Source: Thermoflexus sp.
GTDB taxonomy: Bacteria > Chloroflexota > Anaerolineae > Aggregatilineales > Aggregatilineaceae
Direction of reading: 5' to 3'
NCBI GenBank assembly: GCA_020724465.1
Contig: DYGX01000008.1
Coordinates: forward strand, 62,001 to 126,000
DNA length: 64,000 bases
A program made the position numbers and the translations under genes. This document shows, in pieces, positions 44,691 to 54,035 of the stretch. The notes beneath the pieces are model-generated. The model was not told the DNA's origin, made no database searches, and saw nothing but the letters and a program-made list of their open reading frames with translations. Numbering within the stretch: position 1 is the stretch's first letter; each line of letters begins with the position of its first letter.

Positions 44691-44719
44691 GATGTCCCTC
44701 AAAGTGTACGTAGCCCGGC

Positions 44720-45709
44720 TCAGTGGCCGAAGGTGATATCAGTTGCTATCTCATACGCCGTTTCGTCGACCCCGGCCAGCAGCGCCGCCGCGCCCAGCAC
44801 GATCAGCGCCACCATGCCGAACAGGATCGCCCAGTTCAGCGCGCGGTTGACCACGGGACGGGTTGCGTAGTCGTTGACCACGTAGCGCAGCCCGTTGAAC
44901 CCGTGAACCAGCGCCAGCGCCAGCAGGAAACCGTCGTAGACACGCCAGATCGCCACGCCGGCCACCAGATAATCCCAGCGCCGCCCGACGAACTCGACCG
45001 CCGTGCCCGACTCGTTGACATGCGGCGTGCCAATCACCCCGATCCCGCCGCCGGTGATGTCGAACACGCCCTGAATGACGTGCATCATCGCCAGGTGCCC
45101 GAAGACGAGCGGCAGGATCAGCACGCCGGACAGGCGCATGAAGCCCCACAGCGAGGCTTCCAGACGGCCCGGCAGCCGCACGCCGCGATCGCTGCGCGTG
45201 ACCAGCCCATATAGCCCGGAGAGAACCAGCGCCACGGCAATAATGACGACAAACCCCAGCACGAACTCCGACATCGTCCCGGCGATCTCGTCCAGCCCGG
45301 CAATATCCTCGTTCTCCCGGTAGAAGTTGACCACATGGCGCAGCATCAGCGCGAAGGTGGGGATGAGCACCACCGCCGTCGCGATCACGACATAGAGCAT
45401 GGCGCGCGCCTGGTGCGCCCACCACGCCGGTTTGTAGTCCAGCACGGCGATGCGCAGCCCGTTAAAGGCGTGGTAGACCACGCAGCCAACCAGCGCAAAC
45501 TCGCCGATGGTGAACAGGGGAGACTGGTACTCGCGGATCGCCTGCGCGTACAGCTCCGGGTAGAACGCAGCCCAGGAGGTGTCGATCACGTGCAGAACGA
45601 GAAAGAGCAGCGTGCCCAGCCCGGCTATGCGGTGCAGCACCCAGGCCCACTGCCCCACCTTGCCCCGATACCGCAGCGTCTCGGTAACGGTATAGACCAA
45701 TGTTGTCAT
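44720..45709 (-). CDS. sdhCD: Succinate dehydrogenase membrane anchor, SdhC-SdhD single-chain fusion
   Basis: A 329-residue protein of seven predicted membrane helices (about 22-46, 66-90, 103-127, 147-171, 187-213, 249-277, 290-313). Residues 1-127 look like actinobacterial-type SdhC ([20 protein letters not shown], then [15 protein letters not shown]). Residues 180-313 look like SdhD ([20 protein letters not shown], then [15 protein letters not shown]). Both halves keep their haem-ligand candidates (His26/40/80 and His205/210/269). The extra helix 147-171 joins the halves and lets both have the same membrane orientation. Usual anchors are two separate proteins of about 110-150 residues. The gene is first in the sdh operon, 29 bases before sdhA. 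Confidence 0.88.
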   Translation of the reverse strand: MTTLVYTVTETLRYRGKVGQWAWVLHRIAGLGTLLFLVLHVIDTSWAAFYPELYAQAIREYQSPLFTIGEFALVGCVVYHAFNGLRIAVLDYKPAWWAHQARAMLYVVIATAVVLIPTFALMLRHVVNFYRENEDIAGLDEIAGTMSEFVLGFVVIIAVALVLSGLYGLVTRSDRGVRLPGRLEASLWGFMRLSGVLILPLVFGHLAMMHVIQGVFDITGGGIGVIGTPHVNESGTAVEFVGRRWDYLVAGVAIWRVYDGFLLALALVHGFNGLRYVVNDYATRPVVNRALNWAILFGMVALIVLGAAALLAGVDETAYEIATDITFGH

Positions 45710-45893
45710 CTCGCAGTGCCTCCAAGCAGCGAAAAGAAACTCTTGTTGTGGTTATGCCATGTTGGAATTGCCCGGAACCGTTGCCCCCTTTTGAATACGC
45801 CTATAATACGCCGAACCCGCCCGGCGGCCAATCGCGAACGCGGCGGCCGCACCGCATCGCAGCCGGGCACCTGTGCGGCTTTGCACAATTCGT

Positions 45894-45922
45894 TTGTGCC
45901 CAAAATACCATAGTGCTATACT
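45894..45922 (+). promoter_or_regulatory. Promoter of citrate synthase
   Basis: TTGTGC (45894-45899), a 17-base spacer and TATACT (45917-45922), about 190 bases before the citrate synthase start. The divergent gap 45710-46112 holds a second TATAAT at 45802-45807 with a weak -35 at suboptimal spacing (15 bases). No coding signal is seen in the gap. Confidence 0.55.
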
Positions 45923-46112
45923 GTAGCGCAGAATTTGCCATGTTCAAGCCTGCCGGCTGTGCCTTGCTGTCACACGCGGCAGCGCAGGACCGACCCCCTG
46001 GCCTTGCGTGGCAGGTTCTTAGGCATCCCCAGCAACGGCTCACACGGTAGACCGGGGTAGCGGCCTGGCTGAATCCGTTTTCCACAGCAGAATTGTTAGG
46101 AGTCTCAACCCA

Positions 46113-47264
46113 ATGGCAGAAGAACTGAAAAAGGGACTTGAGGGTGTCGTTGTCGCCGATACACGACTGAGCAAAGTCTTTGGCGATATTGGCAAGCTGA
46201 TCTACGTCGGTTACGACATCCGCGACCTTGCCGCGCACGCGTCTTTTGAAGAGGTGGTCTTCCTGCTCTGGTATGGCAAGCTGCCGACCCAAACGCAGCT
46301 TGCTCAATTGCAGGAGCGCCTGCACGCCGAGGCCGCGCTGCACCCGTCGATTTTGCAGGCGCTCAAGGGCTATCCCACCGGCGCGCATCCGATGGCGGTG
46401 CTGCGCACCGCTGTCTCCCAGATCGGCTTGAACGACCCGGACGCCGAAGACAACAGCCAGGACGCGAATTATCGCAAGGCGCTGAGTCTGACGGCCAAGA
46501 TCCCGACGATTATCGCCGCCTGGGCGCGCATCCGCGCCGGCAAAGAACCGGTCGCCCCGCGCAACGATCTGGGGCTGGCCGCCAATTTCCTGTGGATGCT
46601 GCACGGCCACGAGGCGAGCCAGGCCGAGGTGAACGCCCTCAACGTTTACCTGGTGCTGCTGGCCGATCACGGCATGAACGCCAGCACCTTCACCAGCCGC
46701 GTGGTGACCAGCACCGAGGGTGATATGTACAGCGCGGTGGTGGCCGCAATCGGCTCGCTGAAGGGACCCAAGCACGGCGGCGCCAACGAGGCCGCGATGC
46801 GCATGTTCCGCGAGGTGGCCGCGGCGCCCAGCGTCAAAGAGTGGTTCGAGAGCGAGGTGAAGGGCAAGGGCCGCCGCATCATGGGCATGGGCCATCGCGT
46901 CTACAAGGCGCCCGATCCGCGCGCGGCGATCCTCAAGCAACACGCCCAGGCCATCTGCGGGACGTCGGAGAAATGCGTGCTGCTGGGTGTGGCCGAAGAG
47001 CTGGAAGCGCTCGCCCTGGCCGACCCGTATTTTGTCGAGCGCAGCCTGTACGCCAATGTCGACTACTACAGCGCCATCGTGCTCGACGCCATCGGCATCG
47101 AAACGGACATGATGACGCCCATGTTCGCCATGTCGCGCATCGCCGGCTGGTCGGCGCACATCATCGAGCAGTGGAACGACAACCGCCTGATCCGCCCGCG
47201 CGGTAATTATGTCGGCCCGGTGGATCTGGCCTGGGTGCCGCTTGAAGAGCGCCGCGACGACTGA
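46113..47264 (+). CDS. gltA: Citrate synthase
   Basis: A 383-residue short (Gram-positive/CitZ-like) citrate synthase, condensing oxaloacetate and acetyl-CoA. Active-site His and Asp lie in LADHGMNASTFTSRV, GPKHGGANEAAM and GMGHRVYKAPDPRA. It ends in the usual short tail. TTAGGAG precedes the ATG. It is divergent from the sdh operon, so two TCA-cycle loci share one intergenic region. 2-Methylcitrate synthase is an alternative that sequence alone cannot exclude. Confidence 0.92.
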   Translation: MAEELKKGLEGVVVADTRLSKVFGDIGKLIYVGYDIRDLAAHASFEEVVFLLWYGKLPTQTQLAQLQERLHAEAALHPSILQALKGYPTGAHPMAVLRTAVSQIGLNDPDAEDNSQDANYRKALSLTAKIPTIIAAWARIRAGKEPVAPRNDLGLAANFLWMLHGHEASQAEVNALNVYLVLLADHGMNASTFTSRVVTSTEGDMYSAVVAAIGSLKGPKHGGANEAAMRMFREVAAAPSVKEWFESEVKGKGRRIMGMGHRVYKAPDPRAAILKQHAQAICGTSEKCVLLGVAEELEALALADPYFVERSLYANVDYYSAIVLDAIGIETDMMTPMFAMSRIAGWSAHIIEQWNDNRLIRPRGNYVGPVDLAWVPLEERRDD

Positions 47265-47291
47265 CAATCGCCCGCCCCGTGCGGATAACCG

Positions 47292-47327
47292 GCCAGGTTA
47301 CAGGTGCCTGTAGCCTGGCGGTTTTTT
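47292..47327 (+). terminator. Terminator of citrate synthase
   Basis: GCCAGGTTACAGG (47292-47304) pairs with CCTGTAGCCTGGC (47307-47319) over 13 positions with one G-T pair and a 2-base loop. A run of six T residues begins at 47322. Confidence 0.88.
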
Positions 47328-47372
47328 CTTGGCCGTGCCAAGCCTGGAGCCGTTCCGGAACGCAGAGGCCCC

Positions 47373-48155
47373 ATGACCCGCCTGATCACGCTGGACGAAG
47401 CCGCCGCACTGGTCCGGCCCGGCCAGACCCTGGCGCTCGGCGGCAACATGCTCTACCGCCGCCCGGTCGCGTTTGTTCGCGCGCTGCTGCGCCGCTCCGA
47501 GCGACCTGCCGGCCTGACTCTGCTGGCGATCACCGCCGCCTACGAGTCGGACCTGCTGGTCGGCGCCGGGCTGGTCAGCCGCACACGCACGTGTTATTTC
47601 GGGCTGGAAGCGTTCGGGTTCGCGCCGATGTTCACGCAGGCGGTCCAGGCCGGCCGCTGCACGGTCATCGAGGAGTCCGAGGCCAGCCTGGCCTTCGGCA
47701 TGCGCGCGCGGATGGCCGGGGTGGGTTTCATGCCCTCGCGAGCCTGGCAGGGGACGGACCTGCTCGCCCTGCGGCCGGACGTGCGCACCGTCCGCGACCC
47801 CTACTCCGGCGACGAGCTGGTTGCCTTCCCCGCCATCGGCTGCGATGTGGCCGTCTTGCACGCCCTGGCGGCGGACCGATGGGGCAACGTGCGCCTGAAC
47901 AAGAATCTGGGGATCGACCTGGAGCTGGCGGTCGTGGCTCAGACCGTCATCGTCACCGCGGAAACGCTGGTGGAGCGGTTGGACGAGGCCGACCTGCCCG
48001 GCGCTCTGGTCGATTACGTGGTCGAGGTGCCGCGCGGGGCATGGCCGACTTCGTGCTATCCGCACTATGCCATCGACGGGGACGAAATCCTGCGCTATAT
48101 CGACGCCTGCGCGGCGGGCGCTTTCGACGCTTACCTGGCGGCGCTGCCCGGCTGA
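47373..48155 (+). CDS. CoA-transferase family I, alpha-type subunit
   Basis: A 260-residue class I CoA-transferase alpha subunit (GctA/IpdA-like). It begins MTRLITLDEAAALVRPGQTL and has the conserved LALGGN-type glycine loop, then ALAADRWGNVRLNKNLGID. A cluster of Glu residues (Glu100, 101, 103) lies in TVIEESEASL. A beta subunit should be next to it; instead a probable partner lies at 50335, beyond two peptidase genes. ATG 47373 with GAGG before it avoids the upstream terminator. Substrate unknown; relatives act on glutaconyl-CoA or on ring-opening steps in steroid breakdown. Confidence 0.8.
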   Translation: MTRLITLDEAAALVRPGQTLALGGNMLYRRPVAFVRALLRRSERPAGLTLLAITAAYESDLLVGAGLVSRTRTCYFGLEAFGFAPMFTQAVQAGRCTVIEESEASLAFGMRARMAGVGFMPSRAWQGTDLLALRPDVRTVRDPYSGDELVAFPAIGCDVAVLHALAADRWGNVRLNKNLGIDLELAVVAQTVIVTAETLVERLDEADLPGALVDYVVEVPRGAWPTSCYPHYAIDGDEILRYIDACAAGAFDAYLAALPG

Positions 48156-48194
48156 GATTCATTTAACACTTATCGAATCCCCGCCAAAGGTGAG

Positions 48195-48200
48195 TATAAT
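48195..48200 (+). promoter_or_regulatory. -10 element upstream of the S41 peptidase
   Basis: A perfect TATAAT 37 bases before the peptidase ATG, in an AT-rich break in the sequence (48158-48200). No clear -35 at the normal distance. Confidence 0.5.
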
Positions 48201-48236
48201 CTGAACAAGTTGGCGAATGGCAACGGAGTCCTCACC

Positions 48237-49487
48237 ATGAGGCGTGCACACCTTTACCGGAATCTGATCGCTCTCAGCGCCGTGACGGCGCTGCTCACCA
48301 CGTTGTTCCTGGCGGGGTACGCGCTCGGCGTGTCGGGCCGCAGCCCGGCGCGCGCGCAGGATGGCGGCCAGCCCGACGAAGTGGACGAGATCTTCGCGCC
48401 CTTTTGGGAAGCCTGGACCCTGCTACACGAAAACTACGTCGATCCGCTGGACGACGAGGCGCTGATGGAAGGGGCGCTGCGCGGGATGCTCAGCACGCTG
48501 GGCGACCCCCACACGGACTATATGGACCCCGAAACCTTCGACCGCGTCAACGAGTCAATGAGCGGTGCCTATGAAGGGATCGGCGCCACCGTCCGCCTGA
48601 ACGAAACCCTGGGTGGCCTGGAGCTGGTGTCGATCATGCCCGGCTCCCCGGCCGAGGCTGCCGGCCTGCGGCCCGGCGACACGATCGTCGAAGTCGACGG
48701 CCAGGATGTTACCAGCCAGGGCCAGAACGAGATCATCGCGCAGGTGCGCGGCCCGGCGGGCACGGTCGTGCGCCTGGGCATCCACCGCCCCGGCGAGCCG
48801 GAGCTGCTCTATTTCAACGTGACGCGCGACCGCATCAAGGTGTCCAGCGTCGCCTGGGAGATTCTTGAGGATGGGATCGGCTATATCCGCCTGAACCAGT
48901 TCGAGTTCAGCACCGGGCAGGCCATGCGCGACGCGATCCGCGAAATGGGCGGCGACTCGCTCAAGGGCCTGATCCTGGATGTGCGCGCCAACCCCGGCGG
49001 CTACCTGACCACCGCGATCGATGTCGCCAGCGCGTTCATCGACAGCGGCCCGGTGGTGATCGAGCGCGGGCCGGACCGGGAGTACACCCACGAGGCGCTG
49101 GGCGACGCGATCGCGACCAGAGTGCCGATGGTGGTGCTGGTCGACGAAGGCAGCGCGAGCGCCTCGGAGTTGATCGCCGGTGCGCTGCAAGATCGCGGGC
49201 GGGCGACGATCATCGGCATGCCAACCTTCGGAAAAGGCTCGGTGCAGGTCTGGCGCGAGCTGTCCAACGGTGGCGGTATCCGCATCACGATCTCGCGCTG
49301 GTACACGCCCAACGGGCGCTCGGTCAGCGAGGTGGGCATCGAGCCGGACGTGCGCGTCGCGTTCGATCCAACGCGCGGCCTGGACGGCGACACACAGCTT
49401 GAGGCGGCGATCGACTACCTAACCCGCTCCGAGGACGCGCGCGCCGGCGCCCCGGTTCCCAGCCCAACGCCGACGTCGGCGCCGTAG
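48237..49487 (+). CDS. S41 family C-terminal processing peptidase with PDZ domain
   Basis: A 416-residue CtpA-type protease. An N-terminal signal or anchor (residues 7-30, NLIALSAVTALLTTLFLAG) places it outside. The PDZ domain is at about 95-185 (GAYEGIGATVRL, LVSIMPGSPAEAAGLRPGDT). The peptidase core has ILDVRANPGGYLTTAID and the catalytic Ser in VDEGSASASEL, with the Lys in TFGKGSVQ. A Pro/Thr tail ends it. GGAG precedes ATG 48237; a TTG at 48210 was rejected. It splits the two CoA-transferase genes. Confidence 0.93.
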   Translation: MRRAHLYRNLIALSAVTALLTTLFLAGYALGVSGRSPARAQDGGQPDEVDEIFAPFWEAWTLLHENYVDPLDDEALMEGALRGMLSTLGDPHTDYMDPETFDRVNESMSGAYEGIGATVRLNETLGGLELVSIMPGSPAEAAGLRPGDTIVEVDGQDVTSQGQNEIIAQVRGPAGTVVRLGIHRPGEPELLYFNVTRDRIKVSSVAWEILEDGIGYIRLNQFEFSTGQAMRDAIREMGGDSLKGLILDVRANPGGYLTTAIDVASAFIDSGPVVIERGPDREYTHEALGDAIATRVPMVVLVDEGSASASELIAGALQDRGRATIIGMPTFGKGSVQVWRELSNGGGIRITISRWYTPNGRSVSEVGIEPDVRVAFDPTRGLDGDTQLEAAIDYLTRSEDARAGAPVPSPTPTSAP

Positions 49488-49624
49488 ACACGCGCTTTCT
49501 AACGGGTTTTTTGCGTGCAGTCGGACCCCGGACACAGCATAATTAGTCGGTAGAAAGCCAGGTGGTTCAGGGCGCCCTGGGAAACAAAACCGGGGCGCCG
49601 GTCTTCCGCAAAAAGGAGACAGGC

Positions 49625-50317
49625 ATGTTCTTCGATCCGAACTATATCCTGCTTGTCATGCTGCCCACCCTGGTGATCACCGGGCTGGCGCAGGCGGCGG
49701 TGCGCAACGCCTACCAGAAATGGGGCAATATCCGCAACAGCCGGGGCGTGACCGGCCACCAGACCGCCCAGCTTCTCATGCGGAGCGGCAGCGTCCAGCC
49801 GGTCGGGCTGGAAGTCACGGGCGGGCAGCTTACCGACCATTATGATCCGACCAAGGGCGTCGTGCGGCTATCGCAAGGCGTGGCCATGCAGCCAACTGTC
49901 GCGTCGATGGCTGTCGCCGCGCACGAGCTGGGTCACGTCCAGCAGCACCAGCAGAACAGCCCGCTGATGGGCCTGCGCTCGTTGCTGATCCCCAGCGCCC
50001 AGTTCGGCCCGTCGATCGGGATCATGCTGATCATCCTGGGCGTTCTGTTCAACGCAACCGGCCTGGCGACGATCGGCCTGCTGCTCTTCGCCGGCGCGAC
50101 GTTATTCACGATCGTCACCCTGCCGGTGGAGCTGGACGCCAGCCGCCGCGCCATGGCGATGCTGGAGCAGAGCGGGCTGATCGCCACCGAGCAGGACCGC
50201 GACGGGGCGAAAGCGGTTCTGCGCGCGGCAGCCTTCACCTACGTGGCCGCGGTCGCCACCTCGATCCTAACCCTGCTGTATTACGCTATGCTGGTCTTTG
50301 GCCGCCGCCGCGACTGA
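49625..50317 (+). CDS. Zinc metallopeptidase, YugP family
   Basis: A 230-residue membrane zinc protease. The HExxH motif is AAHELGHVQQHQQ, with helices before it (residues 4-25) and after it (two near 120-165, one near the C-terminus). AAAAGGAG before the ATG at 49625 fixes the start. The family's substrates are not known. It follows the S41 peptidase in the same direction and precedes the CoA-transferase beta-like gene by 17 bases. Confidence 0.88.
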   Translation: MFFDPNYILLVMLPTLVITGLAQAAVRNAYQKWGNIRNSRGVTGHQTAQLLMRSGSVQPVGLEVTGGQLTDHYDPTKGVVRLSQGVAMQPTVASMAVAAHELGHVQQHQQNSPLMGLRSLLIPSAQFGPSIGIMLIILGVLFNATGLATIGLLLFAGATLFTIVTLPVELDASRRAMAMLEQSGLIATEQDRDGAKAVLRAAAFTYVAAVATSILTLLYYAMLVFGRRRD

Positions 50318-50334
50318 TCAGGACCGCCGCTCCC

Positions 50335-51186
50335 ATGCCGCCTGATGCGCCACCTGCCGCAGGCTATGCGGTCGACGACCTGATCGCCGTCTGTATCGCC
50401 CGGCAGGTCGAAGACGGCGATCTGCTGGCGCACGGGCTGGCGACTCCGCTCGTCGCGGCGGGGTACATCCTCGCCAAGCGGACCCACGCGCCGCGCGCGG
50501 TCTTCGCCTCGGCCATCGGACAGGGTGTGGTGCAGGATTGGGCGCCGCTGGGCCTGGCGCACGCCGAAGCCCTGTGGCTGGGCAAGGCGCTGGCTCATGC
50601 CAGCTTTGTGACCATTGCCGCCGACCTGCTGCACACCTACGCGCCGAAAGAGTTCTTCCGCCCGGCGCAGATCGACGCCGCGGGCAACACCAACAACCTC
50701 GCCATCGGGCGCCACTACGATCGCCCGCGCCTGCGGCTGCCGGGGTCCGGCGGCGTGCCGGATGTGAGCGTATTCTCCGAGCGACTGTACCTCTACGTCC
50801 CGCGCCACTCGCGCGCCGTCTTTGTGCCGCGCGTGGACTACGTCAGCGGCCTGGGGCACAGCCCGCAGCGGCGCGCCGGGCAGGGGCCGCGATACCTCGT
50901 CAGCGATCTGGGGCAGTTCGATTGGGCGGACGGGCGGATGCGCCTGGTCACGCTGCACCCCGGCGTGACCATCGAGCAGGTGCAGGCGAAGACCGGCTTC
51001 GAGCTGGCCATCGCGCCCGATGTGCACGAAACGCCGCCGCCCACCCCCGAAGACCTGCGCCTGCTGCGCGAGGAGATCGACCCGCTCGGTGTGCGGCGGC
51101 TGGAGACACTGGCCGGCGCGGCCCGGCGCGAGCATCTGCGGGAGATCCTGAGCAAAGAGCAGCAAAAAGCAGCGAAGAACAGCTAG
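50335..51186 (+). CDS. CoA-transferase family I, beta-type subunit
   Basis: A 283-residue GctB/IpdB-like subunit. It has VDDLIAVCIARQVEDGDLLA, then LAKRTHAPRAVF, a glycine-rich loop, LRLPGSGGVPDVSV, and LVTLHPGVTIEQVQAKTGFE. In true CoA-transferases a catalytic Glu sits in the loop after the first strand set. Here the corresponding stretch (about residues 57-64) reads FASAIGQG, with no Glu, as in IpdB-like hydrolases. The last 11 codons lie in the decamer repeat array, so the tail SKEQQKAAKNS is repeat-derived. The likely partner is the alpha subunit at 47373. Confidence 0.78.
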   Translation: MPPDAPPAAGYAVDDLIAVCIARQVEDGDLLAHGLATPLVAAGYILAKRTHAPRAVFASAIGQGVVQDWAPLGLAHAEALWLGKALAHASFVTIAADLLHTYAPKEFFRPAQIDAAGNTNNLAIGRHYDRPRLRLPGSGGVPDVSVFSERLYLYVPRHSRAVFVPRVDYVSGLGHSPQRRAGQGPRYLVSDLGQFDWADGRMRLVTLHPGVTIEQVQAKTGFELAIAPDVHETPPPTPEDLRLLREEIDPLGVRRLETLAGAARREHLREILSKEQQKAAKNS

Positions 51187-51360
51187 GAACAGCAAAAAGC
51201 AGCCAAGAGCAGCCAAGAGCGGCTAAGAACAGCTAAGAACAGCTAAGAACAGCTAAGAACAGCTAAGAACAGCTAAAAAGCAGCTTTTAGCTGCCTTTTG
51301 CTGCCTTTAGCTGCCTTTAGCTGCTTTCCGCTGCTTTTCGCTGTATTTTGCTGCCCCTAG
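51151..51360. repeat. Decamer repeat array in inverted orientation
   Basis: Thirteen decamers of the form AGCNAAGAAC run from 51151 to 51280. Eight decamers of the form CTGCYTTTNG run from 51281 to 51360. The junction AGCTAAAA (51271-51278)/TTTTAGCT (51285-51292) forms a perfect stem with a 6-base loop. The arms stay in register, so the transcript could fold into an imperfect hairpin of about 80 bp per arm. It fills the gap between two convergent genes and overlaps the last codons of the beta subunit and the stop of the VOC gene. A bidirectional terminator is likely. Confidence 0.88.
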
Positions 51361-51764
51361 CTGTCCAGCACCGTGAACAGCGTGATCTGCATCCCGTCCG
51401 GCGCGCGCAGGCGGACGTTGCGGTGACGCCAGGGCGTGACCACCGGCCCGCCGACGCGCTCCGCCCCGGCAGCAACCAGCGCCTCGGCGGTCGCTTCGGA
51501 GTCGGTGACTTCAAGCGCCAGGCGCACCGGCCCGGAAGCGCCCGCCTTCCCCGCCTCAACCCGGTCGACGAGTTCGGTTTGATCGACCGAGAGCAGTTCC
51601 AGCGTGGCGCGGCCCGCGTCGAGGATCATGCCGCGCCCGGTGGGGTTATCCCACGCTTCGATGACCGGCAGCCCGAACACATCGCGGTAGAAACGAACCA
51701 GCTCATCGTAATTCTCAACGGTCAGTGCGAGACGCAGTTCGCGGATAGGGGATTCCTGCGGCAT
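51357..51764 (-). CDS. VOC family (glyoxalase/bleomycin resistance-like) protein
   Basis: A 135-residue vicinal-oxygen-chelate fold. It begins with RELRLALTVENYDELVRFY, then DVFGLPVIEAWDNP, and ends with LRAPDGMQITLFTVLD. Metal-ligand positions of the family are not all clear, so it may be a binding protein. AAAGGAG before the ATG at 51764 fixes the start. The stop lies inside the decamer array. Confidence 0.88.
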   Translation of the reverse strand: MPQESPIRELRLALTVENYDELVRFYRDVFGLPVIEAWDNPTGRGMILDAGRATLELLSVDQTELVDRVEAGKAGASGPVRLALEVTDSEATAEALVAAGAERVGGPVVTPWRHRNVRLRAPDGMQITLFTVLDS

Positions 51765-51860
51765 GGTCGGCTCCTTTGATCGTAGCGTCCGCTGTAGCGA
51801 TGACTGACGCGCAGATGATACGAAAATCGGACTGCCGCGCCAAACGCCCCGCACAAGACA

Positions 51861-51890
51861 ACGGCGCGGGATCGTCCGATCCCGCGCCGT
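51861..51890 (-). terminator. Terminator of transketolase
   Basis: ACGGCGCGGGATCG (51861-51874) and CGATCCCGCGCCGT (51877-51890) form a perfect 14-bp stem. On the minus strand it is followed by TGTCTTGTG. It lies 45 bases after the transketolase stop. Confidence 0.75.
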
Positions 51891-51934
51891 GTCGCTCTCA
51901 GCGTGTGGAGCCTTGCCCCGGCAGCCAACGCGCT

Positions 51935-53935
51935 CTAGACGCGCTCAAGCTGCGCCAGCGCGCTCTCGACAATCGCCTCAGGCGTCAGGCCAAGCTCTTT
52001 GTAGATCGTCTGATAGGGTGCAGAGGCGCCGAAGCGATCCACACCGATGATCGCGCCCTGCGGCCCGACCCACTTCTGCCAGCCGAGCGTGACCCCGGCT
52101 TCGATCGCCACGCGCGCCGTAACCGCCGGCGGCAGCACGCTGTCGCGGTAGTCCTGCGGCTGGCGCTCGAACAGTTCCCAGCTCGGCATGCTGACCACGC
52201 GGGCCGGAATACCCCTCTCCGCCAGCAGCTTCTGCGCGTCCAGCGCCAGATGCACTTCCGAGCCGGTTGCGATCAGCAGCACCGCCGGATCGCCGCCTTC
52301 CGCTTCGGAGAGCACATACGCGCCGCGCTCCACGCCTTCCCAGATCGCGCGGGCGTCGCCCGGCAGCACCGGTACGTTCTGGCGGGTGAGCAGCAACGCA
52401 GTTGGGTGGTGGCGATTCTGGATGGCGACCCGCCACGCGCCGGCGGTTTCGTTGGCATCCGCCGGGCGGATCACATCCAGGCGCGGGATCAGGCGCAGGG
52501 ACATGATGTGCTCGATGGGCTGGTGCGTCGGGCCGTCTTCGCCCAGGCCGATGCTGTCGTGGCTGAAGACAAACACGACCGGGAACTCGCTCAGCGCCGC
52601 CAGCCGGATCGCCGGGCGCATATAGTCGGAGAAGACCAGGAAGGTCGCTGTGTAGGGGATCAGCTTGGCGTAGACGGCCATGCCGTTGGCGATGCCACCC
52701 ATCGCGTGCTCGCGCACGCCGAAGTGCAGGTTGCGCCCGCCATACTGCCCCGGCGCGATGGCGTCGTAATCGTTGAGATACGTCTTGGTCGACGGCTCCA
52801 GGTCCGCCGCGCCGCCAATCAGCCCCGGCAGGTACGGCGCGATCGCGTTCATGACCTTGCCGGACGCGCTGCGGGTGGCGACTTTCCCCTCGCCAAAGAC
52901 GGGCAGGTGTGTTTCCCACTCGTCGCCGATCTCGCCTTCGACCATCTGGCGCCACAGCGCGGCCCTGTCCGGGTTGGCCTGCGCCCAGGCGTCCCACGTC
53001 TGCTGCCAGGCGGCCTGGGCCGCGGCCCCTCGCTCGACGGCCTGGCGGAAGAACGCCAGCACGTCGTCCGGCACCAGGAACGACGGCTCCTGAGGCCAGC
53101 CAAGCGCCTGCTTGGTCAGCGCCAGCTCCTCGGCGCCCAGCGGCGAGCCGTGCACCTCGGCGGTCCCGGCCTTGTTGGGGCTGCCGTAGCCGATCGTAGT
53201 CGTGACCATGATCAGCGATGGGCGGCTGCGCTCGGCTTGCGCGGCGCGGATCGCTGCGTCAATGGCGTCCAGGTCGTTCCCATCCTCGACCCGCTGCACG
53301 TGCCACCCGTAGGCCTCGAAGCGGCGGCCCACATCCTCGGTGAAAGCCAGGTCCGTGCTGCCCTCAATCGAGATGTGGTTGTTGTCGTAGAGGTAAATGA
53401 GATTGCCCAGCCGGAGATGCCCGGCCAGCGACGCCCCCTCGGACGAGATGCCTTCCATCAGGTCGCCGTCGCTGACGATGGCGTAAATCCAGTGATCGAC
53501 GATGCTATGCTCGGGCGTGTTGAAGACCGCCTCGAAATGCTTGGCGGCGATCGCCATGCCAACCCCGTTGCTGAACCCCTGCCCCAGCGGGCCGGTCGTG
53601 GTTTCGACGCCCGGCGTCAGCCCGTATTCGGGATGGCCCGGCGTTTTGCTGCCCCACTGCCGGAACTGCTTGAGATCGTCCAGCGACACGTCATAGCCGG
53701 TCAGGTACAGCAGCGCGTAGAGCAGCATCGAGCCGTGCCCGGCAGATAGGATGAAACGATCGCGATTCTGCCACTTCGGATCGGCGGGGTTATGCTTGAG
53801 GTAGCGCGTCCACAGCACATAGGCCATCGGCGCCGCGCCCATCGGCAGGCCCGGATGGCCGGAATTGGCCTGCTGCACGGCGTCCGCCGCCAGCATACGG
53901 ATCGTGTTGATACGCTTCAGGTCGAGTTCGGACAT
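51935..53935 (-). CDS. tkt: Transketolase
   Basis: A 666-residue thiamine diphosphate enzyme of the pentose phosphate pathway. ThDP-binding residues lie in [10 protein letters not shown] and [10 protein letters not shown]. The second half has [14 protein letters not shown] with the conserved His. All three domains are present. It is a single gene with its own promoter and terminator. Confidence 0.96.
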   Translation of the reverse strand: MSELDLKRINTIRMLAADAVQQANSGHPGLPMGAAPMAYVLWTRYLKHNPADPKWQNRDRFILSAGHGSMLLYALLYLTGYDVSLDDLKQFRQWGSKTPGHPEYGLTPGVETTTGPLGQGFSNGVGMAIAAKHFEAVFNTPEHSIVDHWIYAIVSDGDLMEGISSEGASLAGHLRLGNLIYLYDNNHISIEGSTDLAFTEDVGRRFEAYGWHVQRVEDGNDLDAIDAAIRAAQAERSRPSLIMVTTTIGYGSPNKAGTAEVHGSPLGAEELALTKQALGWPQEPSFLVPDDVLAFFRQAVERGAAAQAAWQQTWDAWAQANPDRAALWRQMVEGEIGDEWETHLPVFGEGKVATRSASGKVMNAIAPYLPGLIGGAADLEPSTKTYLNDYDAIAPGQYGGRNLHFGVREHAMGGIANGMAVYAKLIPYTATFLVFSDYMRPAIRLAALSEFPVVFVFSHDSIGLGEDGPTHQPIEHIMSLRLIPRLDVIRPADANETAGAWRVAIQNRHHPTALLLTRQNVPVLPGDARAIWEGVERGAYVLSEAEGGDPAVLLIATGSEVHLALDAQKLLAERGIPARVVSMPSWELFERQPQDYRDSVLPPAVTARVAIEAGVTLGWQKWVGPQGAIIGVDRFGASAPYQTIYKELGLTPEAIVESALAQLERV

Positions 53936-54026
53936 GAGTTCCTTCCATCCCTATCCACAGACACAAGCCACAGGGCTTGTCCAAGCGCGTCACCGGGCAA
54001 GCTGCCCACGGTCCAGACGGCTGCCG

Positions 54027-54035
54027 ATTGTAACA
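54027..54035 (-). promoter_or_regulatory. Extended -10 promoter of transketolase
   Basis: On the minus strand TGT-TACAAT matches TGnTATAAT at five of six -10 positions, about 90 bases before the start. No good -35 was found. Confidence 0.5.

Noticed and set aside
44702-44702. TTG start for sdhA 12 bases upstream
   Set aside because: The ATG at 44690 has GAGGGA at good spacing and matches the normal SdhA N-terminus.
51151-51360. CRISPR array
   Set aside because: Units are 10 bases long with no spacers, and the direction changes in the middle.
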